In this document: positions 53,193 to 64,000 of the stretch, in pieces | Numbering within the stretch: position 1 is the stretch's first letter | Layout of the letters: every line of letters begins with the position of its first letter | DNA from: Cutaneotrichosporon cavernicola | Lineage: Eukaryota > Basidiomycota > Tremellomycetes > Trichosporonales > Trichosporonaceae | NCBI RefSeq assembly: GCF_030864355.1 | Contig: NC_083394.1 | Coordinates: 1,798,001 to 1,862,000 of the forward strand | Direction: 5' to 3' | Length of the DNA stretch: 64,000 nucleotides | Position numbers and translations under genes: made by a program | The notes under the pieces: generated by a model | What the model was told of the DNA's origin: nothing | The model's database searches: none | The model's input: only the letters and a program-made list of their open reading frames with translations

Positions 53193-55666
53193 CTAATACT
53201 CGAGCTGCTTGATATCCATGCGCTTGATGGCCATCACGGGCGCGCCCTGGTCCTTGGTCTGCGCGTCCTGCTCCTTCTTCTTCTCGTCGAGCTGTTGCTC
53301 AATGTACTCGTCCATCTCGTCCTGGTTCTCGCTGTCTGTCAGTGTAGTCTTTTGAGCATACTCACAAGGGGCGCTTGCCGAGGAGATCGTGCATGTCCTC
53401 GCGGCTTATGACCTCCTTCTCGAGCAGGAGCTTGGCAACCTTCTCAACCTCGGGCTTGTGCTTGGTGAGAAGCTCAGTGGTGCGCTTGTGTGCGTCCGTG
53501 ATCATCCTCTTGACGGCCATGTCAAGGGCCTCGGCAGTCTTCTCGGAGAAGGGCTTCTGGAGGCCCTCGTTCTGCTGCTCTCTGTTGCCGAACGAGACTG
53601 GGCCAATATCGGGGTTCATGCCGTAGTTGGCACAGACCTCAAACGCCGTCTTGGTGACCTTTTGCAAGTCGTCCTGCGCGCCAGTCGTGATCTCGCCAAA
53701 GAAGAGTTCCTCAGCCACACGTCCACCAAGTGTCATGCACATGCGGTCCTGCAGCTGCTGCGTCGAGAACAGGAAGCGCTCCTTTGGCAGGTACTGCGCG
53801 TAGCCGAGCGCACCGACGCCACGGGGAATGATCGACACCTTGAGTAGCGGGTCGGCGTGCTCGAGGAACCAGCCACACACGGCGTGGCCAGCCTCGTGGT
53901 ACGCGACCGTCTTCTTCTCCTTCTTGCCAAGCACGCGCGACTTGCGCTCGAGGCCGGCAATCACTCGCTCGATAGCGCCGTCAAAGTCGGCCCACGTCAC
54001 GTTGTCGCCGCCGCGACGCGCCGCACGGAGAGCACCCTCGTTACACACGTTGGCAATGTCGGCACCCGAAAAGCCGGGAGTAAGAAGCGCGAGCTTCGCC
54101 GCAACATCGTCAATCTTCAGGTCGGGCGAGAGCTCGATCGGGCCGAGGTGGACCTTGAAGATCTGGCGACGGCCGCTAATGTCCGGTCTATCGATGGCAA
54201 TGTGACGGTCGAAACGGCCGGGGCGCATTAAAGCCGGGTCAAGCACATCCGGTCGGTTGGTACCAGCCAGTACGACAATGTGCTCCTTGGTGCCGAAGCC
54301 GTCCATCTCAACGAGGAGCTGGTTGAGCGTCGACTCGCGCTCGTCGTTGCCGCCAAAGTTGCCGCCCTTGCCACGGGCCTTGCCGATGGCGTCGATCTCG
54401 TCAATGAAGACGATGGCTGGGGCGTTCTTCTTGGCCTGCGCGAAGAGGTCACGCACACGCGACGGACCAACACCGACGAACATCTCGACGAACTCGGAAC
54501 CCGAGACTGAGAAGAAGGGGACCTTGGCTTCACCAGCGGTAGCCTTGGCCAGGAGGGTCTTACCAGTACCGGGAGGACCCGAAAGGATGGCTCCGCGAGG
54601 GATCTTGGCACCAAGCCTCTCGTACTTGCTTGGCTCCTTGAGGAACTTGACAAATTCCATAATCTCCTCCTTGGCCTCGTCCATACCAGCGACGTCCTTG
54701 AACCGGACGCCGACGTCCATGTCCTCGTTGAACTGCTTGGCCTTGGACTTGCCAACGCCAAACATGCCACCGGGGCCACCGCCGCCCATACCGCTAGTCG
54801 TCCGGCGCGCCATCCAGATGAAGAAGCCCATCAAGAGAATGGTCGGTGCCATCTGCATAGCGATGTTGATCATGGACGTCTCGTCGTGGTACGACACGGG
54901 AACACGCTCGGCAGGGGGAATGCCGAGCTCGTCCTGCGTCTCGCGGAGCAGGTTCTCGAACGCCTCGAGCGAGCCGATAGTAAAGACGTAAGGCGCGGGG
55001 CCTGCGGTAGGGGACTGCGGCCCGGCGCCCGTTGACGTCGAACCGGTGGTGTTGGAGGACGCAATAGGGTTGTGCAAGTGGACGCGGACCTTGTTACGGT
55101 TGACAACTTCTAGGGACGACACGAGGCCGCGCGCGAGAAGCTGGTTGCGGCTGATGTCAGCTTGCCACTGCAACGTCCACTCACAACTCCTGCCAGGTGA
55201 TCTCGCGGGTGTTGCCTGATCCCGGCGAAGTGAGCGAGTACAGCGCGTATGTGGAAATGAGGGCAAGGAGGAGCTGGTTCGGTGTCATCCCGCCAAAGTT
55301 GCCGTTCGGCGCGCCACCTCCGCTACCACCGCTACCACCAGCACCACCGCCGCCGGTCGCCGCCTTCTTCTTCTTGCTCTCGTCCGAGAGGCGCAGTGGC
55401 TTCCGCTCCGACGTGTCCTCCTTTCCCTCCGTGGTTTCCTTGTTCGACTCGCCAGAATTTCCGTTGGCAGCCGGCTTGTGGGTCCCACGGCGGCCGCCGC
55501 CGAAAACGCCCTCGAGGCCGGCTGGTGTCGGAGAGTTGTCATCTGGCCGCGGCTGGCCGGTTGGGGTTGCGTATGCGCGCGCGAAGCGAAGCGGCGCGAA
55601 CGCAGGCATCGCCAACCGCCTGCGCGCCGGTCCAGCGACGCTGCGGAGCGACGAGAAGCGGTACAT
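53193..55666 (-). CDS. Mitochondrial m-AAA protease subunit (Afg3/Yta12 family)
   Basis: Exons 55185-55666, 53366-55150 and 53193-53331 with two 34-nt introns give 801 aa. The N-terminus is an Arg/Ala-rich mitochondrial presequence ([19 protein letters not shown]), then a Gly-rich linker and two membrane segments ([35 protein letters not shown]). The AAA module has Walker A GPPGTGKT with Lys358, Walker B VFIDEIDA and the second-region [23 protein letters not shown]. The zinc protease has HEAGH at 579-583. It degrades misfolded inner-membrane proteins and processes mitochondrial precursors facing the matrix. The last exon adds a Glu/Lys-rich tail ending KQLEY. Afg3 and Yta12 cannot be told apart here. 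Confidence 0.96.
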
Positions 55667-55844
55667 TGGTACCGACAGGTCACTGGTGTAAAAGTATTAG
55701 GTTGAGATGAAGGAAGGTGGAGGAATGGGATACCGGAGGTCAGGATGGACTTGCGCGTCGAACCTCACCGAACCACCGAACCAGTCATTGCAATGGCCGA
55801 GGGCCATAGTATTTTGATCCCGCTCATCTTGCCACTGAGAATTC

Positions 55845-55871
55845 GTTAGGTTTGTTCGGTTTGTTAGGTTT
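55845..55871. repeat. 9-bp tandem repeat, three copies
   Basis: GTTAGGTTT / GTTCGGTTT / GTTAGGTTT occur head-to-tail. Confidence 0.9.
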
Positions 55872-56248
55872 GCGGGTATTAGAGAATCCTAATATGACAC
55901 GATTTGTATTCCGAAGCCCGCAAACCTCCTTTGTTCAAGAAATGACGTAGGGGGACGTGTGCCAAGTTGAGTTGCCATCACCTGGCTCTCTGCCAATCTC
56001 CATCATCTACGTCGACAACTGTGCCTATGGCCACAACGATACCCGGCAGCAACCGCCGTATAGGATGAACGGACCGGCTGACCATGCTAACCAGCAATAT
56101 GACCTGATGGATCCGTTCTCATTCGGTAGACATTGAACACTCTGCAAAGGAGGGCAGTACCTTCGAAAGCGGCTGTTCCGTGGCGCGATCCTTCCATGGC
56201 CACTCGAACCAGTTTAGGGACCCAGCGTCTCGAATCCTGTTGTCACGT

Positions 56249-56295
56249 CCGCAAACCACATCCGCAACCACATCCGCAAACCACATCCGCAACTC
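56249..56295. repeat. 12-13-bp tandem repeat
   Basis: CCGCAAACCACAT alternates with CCGCAACCACAT over three full copies. Confidence 0.9.
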
Positions 56296-58084
56296 ACTCC
56301 AGCACAGTGAGATCTGACAATCAAGCTGACAACTCATGGCCTTCTCGGCGCTTTGGCCTCTCCGGTTAATCCAAGAATGGCTCCCTGGATGTGGTCAGCT
56401 ATTAGAGATCACGTCGCGTCCACCACTTGGGTCACCGAGAGATCCAGCACAAGCCTCCTTGTTTTAGGTACCATACCGTCAGGCATAACAGCGGGTCGGA
56501 TCAACCCAATAATGTCGGCCGATGACCACCTAAACTAGGGACTAGGTGGGTGTTATGGTGCGGATCCCGGTCGCCGGGTCCAAGGAAGGCGGTCATTGCC
56601 TGGAGAGAATCGCCTGGAGAGGAGAGTTTGTGTATGTGGCGTGCCACAAATTGTCCCGACCGTTCAAAAGGTACACGGACGGTTCTGGGATACTACAAGC
56701 CATGACCTTTGGGGGGATCTTGTCTGTGCGGGGGGCATGACTGTCGTGAGAAGGTGTCTCTCGGCTGTCTCTGGGCTGTCTCTCAGAGCACCAACTGCCA
56801 TTTTCACGCGTCGTTGGCAGCCTCACCAGATCGTTGCGGAAAATGCATTGCTGCTGATAGTGGCGCCGTTCCAGAAGCAGACCGAGGGCCGAACTCTTCA
56901 TGCGCCATGTACCGGTGATGGAGCATCGGCGTCCTCGAGATAGCTGCCCCACATCGTGGAACAATGGGGAATAAGGTTCACGCCGCCTCTTCCTCGGTTC
57001 TCCGCATTCCTGACGGATTGGCCTCCGACCCCCGTTCCTCCCTCCGAAGCACAGAAACCGCTTGGCATAGCCAACCATGCGCGTCACGAAGCGGGACTAA
57101 CTCGGTGGCGGCACTCCGAGGTGACATGTGGGTGCCGGCGTGACAACTAGCGCCACGCTTAAAGGCGGGCATGACGTCCCACCCTCCTTTCGATGTTATG
57201 GGGACCACATGCCACGGTGCACGGAGGGTAGCAACACCCATCGTGGTACTTGCTCTCTGGCGGTCATGTCGACGTTTCACAGCCGTGAGTAGTGATAACT
57301 CGTGAACGCACTCACTGTGACGAGTCAAAGTGGCGCACAAGGCAGGTCACGTCTTGTGCTTTGTAGTCCATTGTACCTAGTCGAAGTTATGTGGGCGGCT
57401 TAGGTACCCATTCGCCAGAGTTTTGTGAGCCCAACCTATCTGATGTGTGGAGCCAAATCCCCGAGCAGGCGGTGGCGCTGTCGCACTGGCTGGCGCCAAT
57501 CTAGGTCAAGCGGGGAGATGTCACTGCCCATTCAGTGGGGACAGCTCGGACCTCGAGACATCCATCGGTGTCACGATTGAACTCTCAGCGCCAGTGAAAT
57601 ACAAATCGCTACTGCCTCACTTTGACCGATGCACACCAGCACACCTTGCACACCTTGCTTCTGAACACCTTTATATGTTGTCCCATTCCCATGGGGTTGT
57701 CTCTCACCCCGCACTTCCGTACCGTAACCAGGGCTCTTCCCCACCACTTTCACTCGTCGGAACAGCCTTCTACTCGTCATTCCGCGTCGTACACACGCGT
57801 AAGCCTTGTGCGGCTTAGTCGGCTTCTGTTTGCCTGCTTCGCTCGCCATCTGGAAGAATAAACCGAGGCTGGATGGCAGGTATTTCGTCTATTCCATCGG
57901 AAATCTTGTCTCGCATTATCGCCGACGCACTATCGCTAAAGACGGCACCTCTGTTGGTTGACAATACGTTACCGTGCAATGTTCTGACATAGGCTTCATC
58001 AACACCAAGTGCCACTTGAAGCTGCCACATCGGTTACACCGGAATATTCCCGAACCACGTGCCACTTTGGAGTGACGTGACCGG

Positions 58085-59160
58085 ATGGGGGAACTCGAGG
58101 ACAAAAGGGAGGAATGTTATTATCAAATCCTCCCTTTTAGTGCAAAATGGACGGGTGCAAACACGGCAGCAACTGCTGTTCATTTTACTATTCCACCATC
58201 ACACCAAGTAGAAGCCCTACAACCCATACAACCCATACAATCCATACATCTTGCTTCCGTCGACCCTCATCCCCAGCTTGACCTACTGCTTCCGTCAACA
58301 TCCACCACTGGATCAACTGTGACCTTCACCGAGCTTCCCCAGCTCACCGAGCTCAACTCTTGTAGTAACAACGAAAGCGCTTGGGTATCTTTGCACTCGT
58401 CCCGAAATCGCCAACATCTGGATCAGAGGAACCAGCGACCAATCGTATCAGTCGTTGGAGGGGTTTATAGTGGAGTGACGCCCCAAAGGCGACCCAGCCC
58501 ACCAGGCCCACCACCAAGTTCACCATACAACCAGGGTGTACCTCCACCCTTGACACCATCACTCAGTAGCGGTAACCATTTAGGAGACGGGAACAGTTCA
58601 CATCGCGTCCACTGTTATCTGCCGCCGCCGTCACCGTCGCATCCATCCAACAGTGAGTTCAATCATCCTATACAGGCTTACATCCACCTTTGATGTAATC
58701 ATAATCTAATGCTAACGCCTTTCAAGGTCATCACCAACCGCTGCAGCTTGCTCTGCACTCGCAGCAGCAGCAAGTCGATCGCCACCCATTTTGGAGTCAA
58801 CCTCCTCCTCATCCACCCTTGACTCGCATACAGGCGGTACGACCTGATCTCTCCATCGCTCCGGCAGCCTTGGCGCGTCACCAAGCTTGCATCTACCTGC
58901 CTTGCACACCAGCTTCGGCTTATTCCGCGTCGTCTCAATACCACGGCTCGCCTTCCCTTAATCTCACTCCTCCATCTCCGTCCGACGCTCGCTTTGACGA
59001 ACATTACAGCCCAAGGCTGAACAGTCCGTCATCCGCATCGAGCCCTGCCTTCCCCCCCACGCCCGCGTCCCTTACTCCTCCGACGCCAATTACGCCATCA
59101 CACGACCTTGTCTACCACACTCTGTACCACACGTCACCCAGATTCCCTTGGTCTGTAACC
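58085..59160 (+). other. Long leader of the third Zn2Cys6 gene, possibly coding
   Basis: A frame from an ATG at 58085 to 58652, a plausible 74-nt intron (58653-58726, GTGAGT...GCTAACGCCTTTCAAG) and an open frame from 58727 join exactly in frame with the Zn2Cys6 protein, which would then be 722 aa with a Ser/Pro/Gln-rich N-terminus. Against this, its third-position GC is lower than in the sure coding part, promoter-like CACGTG (58059-58064) and TGACGTGA lie just before 58085, and the Kozak context at 59161 is strong. It is either a long 5' UTR with an intron, or an N-terminal extension. Confidence 0.5.
58103..58138. repeat. Perfect 11-bp inverted repeat
   Basis: AAAAGGGAGGA (58103-58113) and TCCTCCCTTTT (58128-58138) flank a 14-nt AT-rich loop, at the start of the leader of the Zn2Cys6 gene. 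Confidence 0.9.
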
Positions 59161-60370
59161 ATGGCCGAACATCAAGCAGCGCAACCCGTGGCTAGCCCGC
59201 CAAAGACCGACCAGCCTACCATCCTCGAGCTGAGGCAAGAAGAGGTGGCCCAGTCTGCCCAGACCGTCGAGGACCCGGCTCAGCAACACCATGACGCGAC
59301 CATCCACCACGATGCAACCGTCGCAGCAGTCCAGGCTGTCGAGCAGCACGTCCAACCTGATGCGGCCTACGCCCAGCTTCAGCAGGACCAATGGGGCGGG
59401 CAACAGTACTACCAGGTTGGCGACCACCTCACGGGTGACTATTCGCAGATCAATGGCGTCATGCCACTCCCTGGCACCGAGCACGGCGGCGAGCACTATG
59501 AGAGCGACTACAGTGCTGTGGCTGCAACATTGTCCAACTGGGCCGAAACCCACCCTGTAGACCAGTCTGGTGCTGGTGGTGTCGACATGGTCGGCGGAAA
59601 CGGTACCGGGGTTCCTCTCGGCGAGCAGGTCCACAACGGAGAGATGGCGCTCATGTCAACGCCACTTACCGAAAAGCCCAAGAAGCTCATGTTGGCGTGC
59701 CACTTCTGCCGTGGGCGCAAGCTCAAGTGAGTCGACTATCCTCGACCCAGGTGTAGCTACTAACAGCAGATGCGACGGCAGCCGACCGACGTGCCACCAC
59801 TGCGCGAAGCGGAGTCTGGCCTGCACATATGACGAGCAGGTCCGCCGCCGTGGACCCGGAAAGCGTACAAAGGAGATGCGGGAACGGGCCGCCCGCGAAG
59901 CTGAGCAAGCTGGCATAACTGCCCTTAGTGCAGAGCAGCTTGCCGAACACCTCGCGGCGCATGCTAGCGGGACACCCCTTGCCGAGCCACCCAAGAGGGC
60001 AGGCCGCAAGCGCAAATCGGAAGCTATCGACGACGAGGTCAAGAAGGCTCGACTGTTGGACGAGGACACAGCCGCTGCTGTAGCTGCGGCGCAGGCGATG
60101 CACCAAGCCGAGCAGGCTCACCACGACGTCCACTCGCTCGAGGCTCTCTCAGCACACGAGATGCCTCACGAGATGCAGCATGACTTGCAGCACGAGATGC
60201 AGCACGAGATGCAACACGAGATGCAGCACGACATGTCGCACGACATGTCCAACATCGACCCTGCGCTGGCCGGTGCGGATGGCGTCGGTGTCATGGACCT
60301 TGCGCCGCTCGAGCCTGGTACGCTTGGCCAGGTCATCCAGCAGCTCAATGGACAACACCAGCAACAATGA
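59161..60370 (+). CDS. Zn2Cys6 protein with Met/His/Gln-rich C-terminal repeats
   Basis: Exons 59161-59726 and 59770-60370 with a 43-nt intron give 388 aa. The zinc cluster lies in the middle, unlike most family members: Cys180, 183, 190, 197, 200 and 207 (C-x2-C-x6-C-x6-C-x2-C-x6-C), followed by YDEQVRRRGPGKRTKEMR. Downstream are a basic nuclear-localisation-like KRAGRKRKSE, an Ala-rich helix and a run of HEMQ/HDMx repeats (about residues 317-350). It lacks the usual fungal_trans domain. The N-terminal part is Gln/His/acidic-rich. The start at 59161 has strong context; a longer form from 58085 is possible (see leader entry). The acceptor is a NAGNAG, and only the distal AG preserves the Cys spacing. 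Confidence 0.85.
60156..60250. repeat. 12-bp coding minisatellite encoding HEMQ/HDM repeats
   Basis: CACGAGATGCAG and variants recur about eight times and encode HEMP, HEMQ, HDLQ, HEMQ, HEMQ, HEMQ, HDMS, HDMS. Confidence 0.9.
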
Positions 60371-60738
60371 CTCGACGAGTAACAGCCATCTTGCGGCCCT
60401 CCGCTGCCTTCAAAGTCCCCCATGTCTTCGTGTTTGGTTCTCCTCGATTAGCGTGGCGTGGCGACGCAGACTGCGTGACGTTGTACACTGTATGTAGCGC
60501 GAAGTGATATCGCCAGACAATGAGCGATGCCCAGGCGATGTGATGTATGCTAGTGTGTGTTTGCGGATGAAATCTGCAGTAGAGGCAGAGAAGCACTGCT
60601 GAAGATGTCATCGCTCCCAGCAAGGTTGGTTGGCGGTGGAGGTGCAGGGGTGGTGTGGAGGTGCAAAAGTTGGGAACAACAGATTAGTTATCGTCAACAT
60701 TTGTCTTCTCCTCCACCCGTCCATCCAACGCAACTGAG
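60371..60738. other. Intergenic region (368 bp)
   Basis: 3' UTR of the Zn2Cys6 gene and promoter of the helicase gene; no further feature is seen. Confidence 0.5.
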
Positions 60739-63700
60739 ATGGCTCCAAAACGCCGGCCCGTCAATGTTGTGCGCTCTGGCAATGCGGGTAACTCGTCCAA
60801 GGCCAAGCCGGACCCTAAGAAGGACGCAAATGGCACCACGGACCCGGACAAGCCAGTGCGGCCCCCACCACTCTTTCCCGTCGGCTACAAAAGCCCTGTG
60901 ACGATTCTGAATGAGAAATGTCAGAAGGCCGGGTGGGAGCGCCCCATCATCGATGTTGTGGGTCCCGTGTGTCGTCTCGGAGCCATTCTGCTGACAGCAG
61001 AAAGCCAACAAGGGTACGCCGACTACCTTCAGTGGCGCGGTGACGTTGCGCAAGCGCAAGAACAAGAACGTCTATGACCTCGACACAGTACGGATGATGC
61101 CGCACCCGCCGCTTCAGATCGACTCTGATGCGATGGCGAAACACTTTGTCGCGACGTACGCGCTCTTCCGCTTCTGCTCGCACCTTCCAATGGCGATGAC
61201 GCTTCCCCCAACGATCAGGCCGTACTGGTCCGAGCTGTTAGCGGAGAAGGGGTCGGCTCCTGCACATAGGGAATGGGAATGGAATGCGGACCCGTTCGCG
61301 GCGAAGAAGGAGGTCGAGGAACGGCAGTCGAAGAAGGCCGACAAGGAGCGCGCGGTGGAGGAGAGCAAGGCTGAGGCTCGGGGAGAACGGGGGAGCGGAC
61401 GGAGCACGCCCGCCGCGCCGGACGGTCGCAAACACGGGCGCGCATGGGAGGAGGCACCGGAGGTACGTATGGCGCCGGCGTTGCGCGAGATGGTCGAGGG
61501 CGTCGTCAAGAAGATGATGAAGCGTTTCCCGAGCGCCGTGATGGAAGCGACCCGTGATATGGGCGGGAGTGGCTCCAACACTCCAAGCGGAGCAGCGACG
61601 CCATCGACGCCAGCGCTGGACCTGCAGAGCGTCAAGAAGCAGCTCGACACGCTCGGGTTCCGGCCCGCTCACGTCGCGAGCTGTCTCTCCGCGCTCGCGG
61701 CCGCCCACGCGCGGCTCCATTCCGGCGCGGGCGGCAGCTCGGACCCGCTCGTCCTGAGCTTGAACTTGCTGTCACCGCTCGAGGCTGCTATCGAATGGCT
61801 CCTCCTCCACCTGCCCGAGGACGATCTGCCTGCCCGTTACCGCCCCGGTACGTCAGGCGCCAACATGGTAACTGGTGCGACTGTGGGTGGCCAGGAACAA
61901 CTGGTGCGTGGATGGCTGGTCGACAAGCTCGTGCGCGACGCCGGATTCCCGCGCAAAGCTGTGGAATCTGTGCTGAGCATCGAGGGGCGCGAATCTCTCG
62001 CCCTCGAGATGCTGGGCCGCCGTCTTTGCGGGTGGCACGGCACCGACGGGGGATGGGGTGACGCCGAAGTCATTCCCGCCGAGGAGGACGAGGAGCGGCA
62101 AGTTTGCAGAGACGAAGAGATGCTTGCCCTCGATGCTGTGCTCGGCGAACGATTCCGGCACGTCTCGGGAGAGGGCGGCGCGGCGGATGAGATCGCAGTC
62201 GACCTCGACGCCGGCAAGGAGCGGCTGACCCTCCACGTCGTGCTGGACGCGTACTCTCCCTATCCGTCGCCACAGTATCCGCAACGCGCTCCCGCCTTCT
62301 ATCTGACGAGCACGACGCTGCCGGCATACATGCGCCTTCACCTGCACGCTGATATGCTGCGTGCGTTCCGCGACCCCGAACGACACGACCTCGTCGCCGT
62401 GCTAGAGGCCGGTATGGGAGGTGTCGTGCTCAGCATGGCTGAGCATTTGGAGACTGCCATTCCCGGAGTTGTCGCGCACCCACCCGACCTTGCGCAGGTC
62501 ACGAAGCACCTCGTCCCCCACGTCGAGGAGGAGGAGGAGGCACCGGTCGCCCGTGCGGCGAAGAAGGTCCAGCGCACGCGTGGGCCGCGGCGTCGACGTG
62601 AGCCCACCACCGCGGAACACGAGGCTGTGCGCCGCGCCCACGAACGTCTGCTCGCCAACCCGGCCTATGCGCCGATGCTTGCTGAACGGCAGAAGCTGCC
62701 TGCGTGGAAGACGCGCGGGGAGATCTGCGGCGCACTCGACTCGAGCCGCGTCCTTGTCGTTGTGGGTGAGACGGGATGCGGTAAGAGTACGCAGCTCCCC
62801 CAGTTTATCCTCGACCACGAGATTGCCGCCGGCCGCGGCGCGAGCACCAACATCATCGTCACGCAGCCGCGGCGAGTCGCTGCAATGGGGGTTGCCTCGC
62901 GTGTCGCGCAGGAACGCCTCGAGGACGTCGACACCAAGCCCGAGAGCGTGGGCTACAGTATCCGCGGAGAGCACCGCTCGAGCCGCGACACACGCGTGCT
63001 CTTCTGCACGACAGGTGTCGTGCTCCGCCGCCTGGGAACCGGGGATACCGATCTGGCGGACGTCAGCCATGTCATTGTGGATGAGGCGCACGAGCGCGGT
63101 GTCGACACCGACCTCCTCATCTGTTTGTTGCGGGACCTTCTGGCACGCAACAAGCACATCAAGGTTGTCCTCATGTCCGCGACCATCAACGAAAAGATCT
63201 TCATCGACTACTTTGGCGGCTGCCCCTCGCTTACGATTCCGGGGTTCACTCATCCGGTCAAGGACTACTACCTGGAAGACGTGATCCCCAACTTGAGCTA
63301 CAAGCCTACTCCAAGCCGCTTCGGGCCGCGCCTGAACGAGGAGCAGAAGGCTTCTATGCGCGCCGACTACGAGAAGCTCGGGCTGGCTGAGGACGACCTC
63401 CGCGCGCTCGAAGTCATCTCGCAAGCCGACCGGATCGATTACGGCCTCGTCGCGGCGACAGTTAAGCATATCGTGGACACGGCGGACAGTAACGGCGCAT
63501 TGCTCATCTTCATGCCTGGTGTCATGGAGATCCGGCAGTGTATCCAGGAGCTCCAATCCACTCCTCTCGGTGCAGTCGAGATCCTCCCCCTCCACGCCAA
63601 CCTGTCGTCGGCGGAACAGCGGCGCGTCTTTCCCTCCACAGCGCCACGGCGCAAGATTGTCGTCGCGACGAACGTGGCCGAGACGTCCGTCACCATCCCC

Positions 63701-64000
63701 GACGTCGTGTATGTTGTCGACACTGGACGCGTCAAGGAGACTCAGTATGATGCCGACAACGGCCTCCAGCGCCTGGTGGAGTGCTGGACTTCGCGTGCGT
63801 CGGGCCGGCAGCGACGCGGTCGTGCAGGCCGTACCCAGCCTGGCCAGTGCTTTAAGCTGTATACGCGCCGGACAGAGAACAACAGTATGCCGCGTTTCCC
63901 TGTCCCGGAGATCCTGCGGACGCCGCTCGAAGCCCTCTTCCTTCAAGTGAAGGCGATGGACGAGGACACGGACGTGCGTGCGTTCCTAGGCCGCGCGCTC
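60739..64000 (+). CDS. DEAH-box RNA helicase, DHX57/DHX29/Ucp12-like (3' end outside window)
   Basis: Exon 1 (60739-60957), a 43-nt intron and exon 2 (61001 to the window end) give the first 1073 residues. Order of domains: basic N-terminus; coiled charged region; UBA-like three-helix segment (LDLQSVKKQLDTLGFRPAHV, near 280-350); RWD-like region beginning DEEMLALDAVLGERF; then the DExH core. Motif I is GETGCGKST (662-670), motif II DEAH (767-770), motif III SAT, and motif VI-like SGRQRRGRAGRTQPG is present before the cut. This UBA-RWD-DEAH order is that of DHX57 and fungal Ucp12/YLR419W; DHX29-like translation roles are another option. The frame is open to 64000, so the C-terminal HA2/OB part lies outside. 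Confidence 0.92.

Larger units (their letters stand above)
55667..58084. other. 2.4-kb region without recognisable genes
   Basis: No frame has protein-family resemblance. Short tandem repeats occur at 55845-55871 and 56249-56295. The region is less GC-rich than genes and includes TA-rich runs. Confidence 0.5.

Noticed and set aside
56593..57087. 164-codon minus-strand frame in the 55.7-58.1 kb region
   Set aside because: Composition is random-like with no recognisable motif or supporting splice sites.
62402..63946. 514-codon minus-strand frame in the helicase region
   Set aside because: The plus strand encodes the DEAH helicase motifs without interruption; the minus frame is its complement.
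1..64000. Transposons or integrated viral genes
   Set aside because: No transposase, reverse transcriptase, integrase or capsid motifs, and no long terminal repeats were seen in any frame.

Overview
The window looks like nuclear DNA of a basidiomycete yeast, most likely a member of the Trichosporonales (Trichosporon/Cutaneotrichosporon type). The reasons are GC-rich coding sequence, dense intron-bearing genes on both strands, a phenylalanine/tyrosine ammonia-lyase of 689 codons closely resembling what I remember of the Trichosporon cutaneum enzyme, a basidiomycete-type macrophage-activating-glycoprotein homologue, and very small introns. I rebuilt about 80 introns by reading across frames. 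More than half are 36 nt or shorter (minimum 28 nt), usually GTGAGY...GCTGAC-N(2-5)-AG. Every complete gene model below closes in frame after splicing.

Layout. 1-669: 5' part of a secreted GH18 enzyme (minus, runs off the left edge). 1582-2560: mitochondrial 2-oxoglutarate/malate carrier (minus). 2561-6062: 3.5 kb with no recognisable gene. 6063-7762: MFS transporter (plus). 9681-11795: PAL (plus). 12320-18072: a possible catabolic cluster of a Dal5-type MFS transporter (minus), a divergent intracellular GH5 glycosidase (plus) and a Zn2Cys6 regulator (minus). The shared promoter between transporter and glycosidase carries eight copies of AACAGCG. 18234-22053: a mitochondrial-type alpha/beta hydrolase (minus) divergent from a Baeyer-Villiger monooxygenase (plus). 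22124-24773: three tandem LURP-one-related/tubby-like genes (minus). 25270-26560: 2OG-Fe(II) oxygenase. 27105-28399: GPI-anchored macrophage-activating-glycoprotein-like protein. 28800-31068: second Zn2Cys6 regulator. 31164-32979: Cps1-type M20 carboxypeptidase. 33376-34646: TLC-domain membrane protein containing a 5-nt microexon. 35411-36205: Nudix hydrolase. 36593-38257: 4-coumarate-CoA-ligase-like enzyme ending in AKL. 39181-41387: UTP6. 41636-41727: intron-bearing tRNA-Ile(AAU). 42049-42816: SAM methyltransferase. 42893-44929: 3'-5' exonuclease with a RecQ-type C-terminal helix-turn-helix. 45257-46881: ARP4. 47204-49331: TPR protein. 49621-50948: RAD1 of the 9-1-1 clamp. 51136-51476: 76-aa single-pass membrane protein. 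51637-52809: quinone-oxidoreductase-like protein. 53193-55666: m-AAA protease. 55667-59160: gene-poor DNA plus the leader of a third Zn2Cys6 gene (59161-60370). 60739-64000: DEAH helicase of the DHX57/DHX29 type, truncated by the right edge.

The right half is mostly conserved housekeeping (rRNA processing, DNA damage clamp, chromatin actin, mitochondrial quality control, RNA helicase). The left half is enriched in catabolic and accessory functions: ammonia-lyase, transporters, glycosidases, BVMO plus esterase-like hydrolase, oxygenases and pathway-type regulators. The most unusual signals are two introns that seem to need non-AG acceptors, the microexon, the helically phased AACAGCG array, and several tandem duplications sitting on or just past stop codons.
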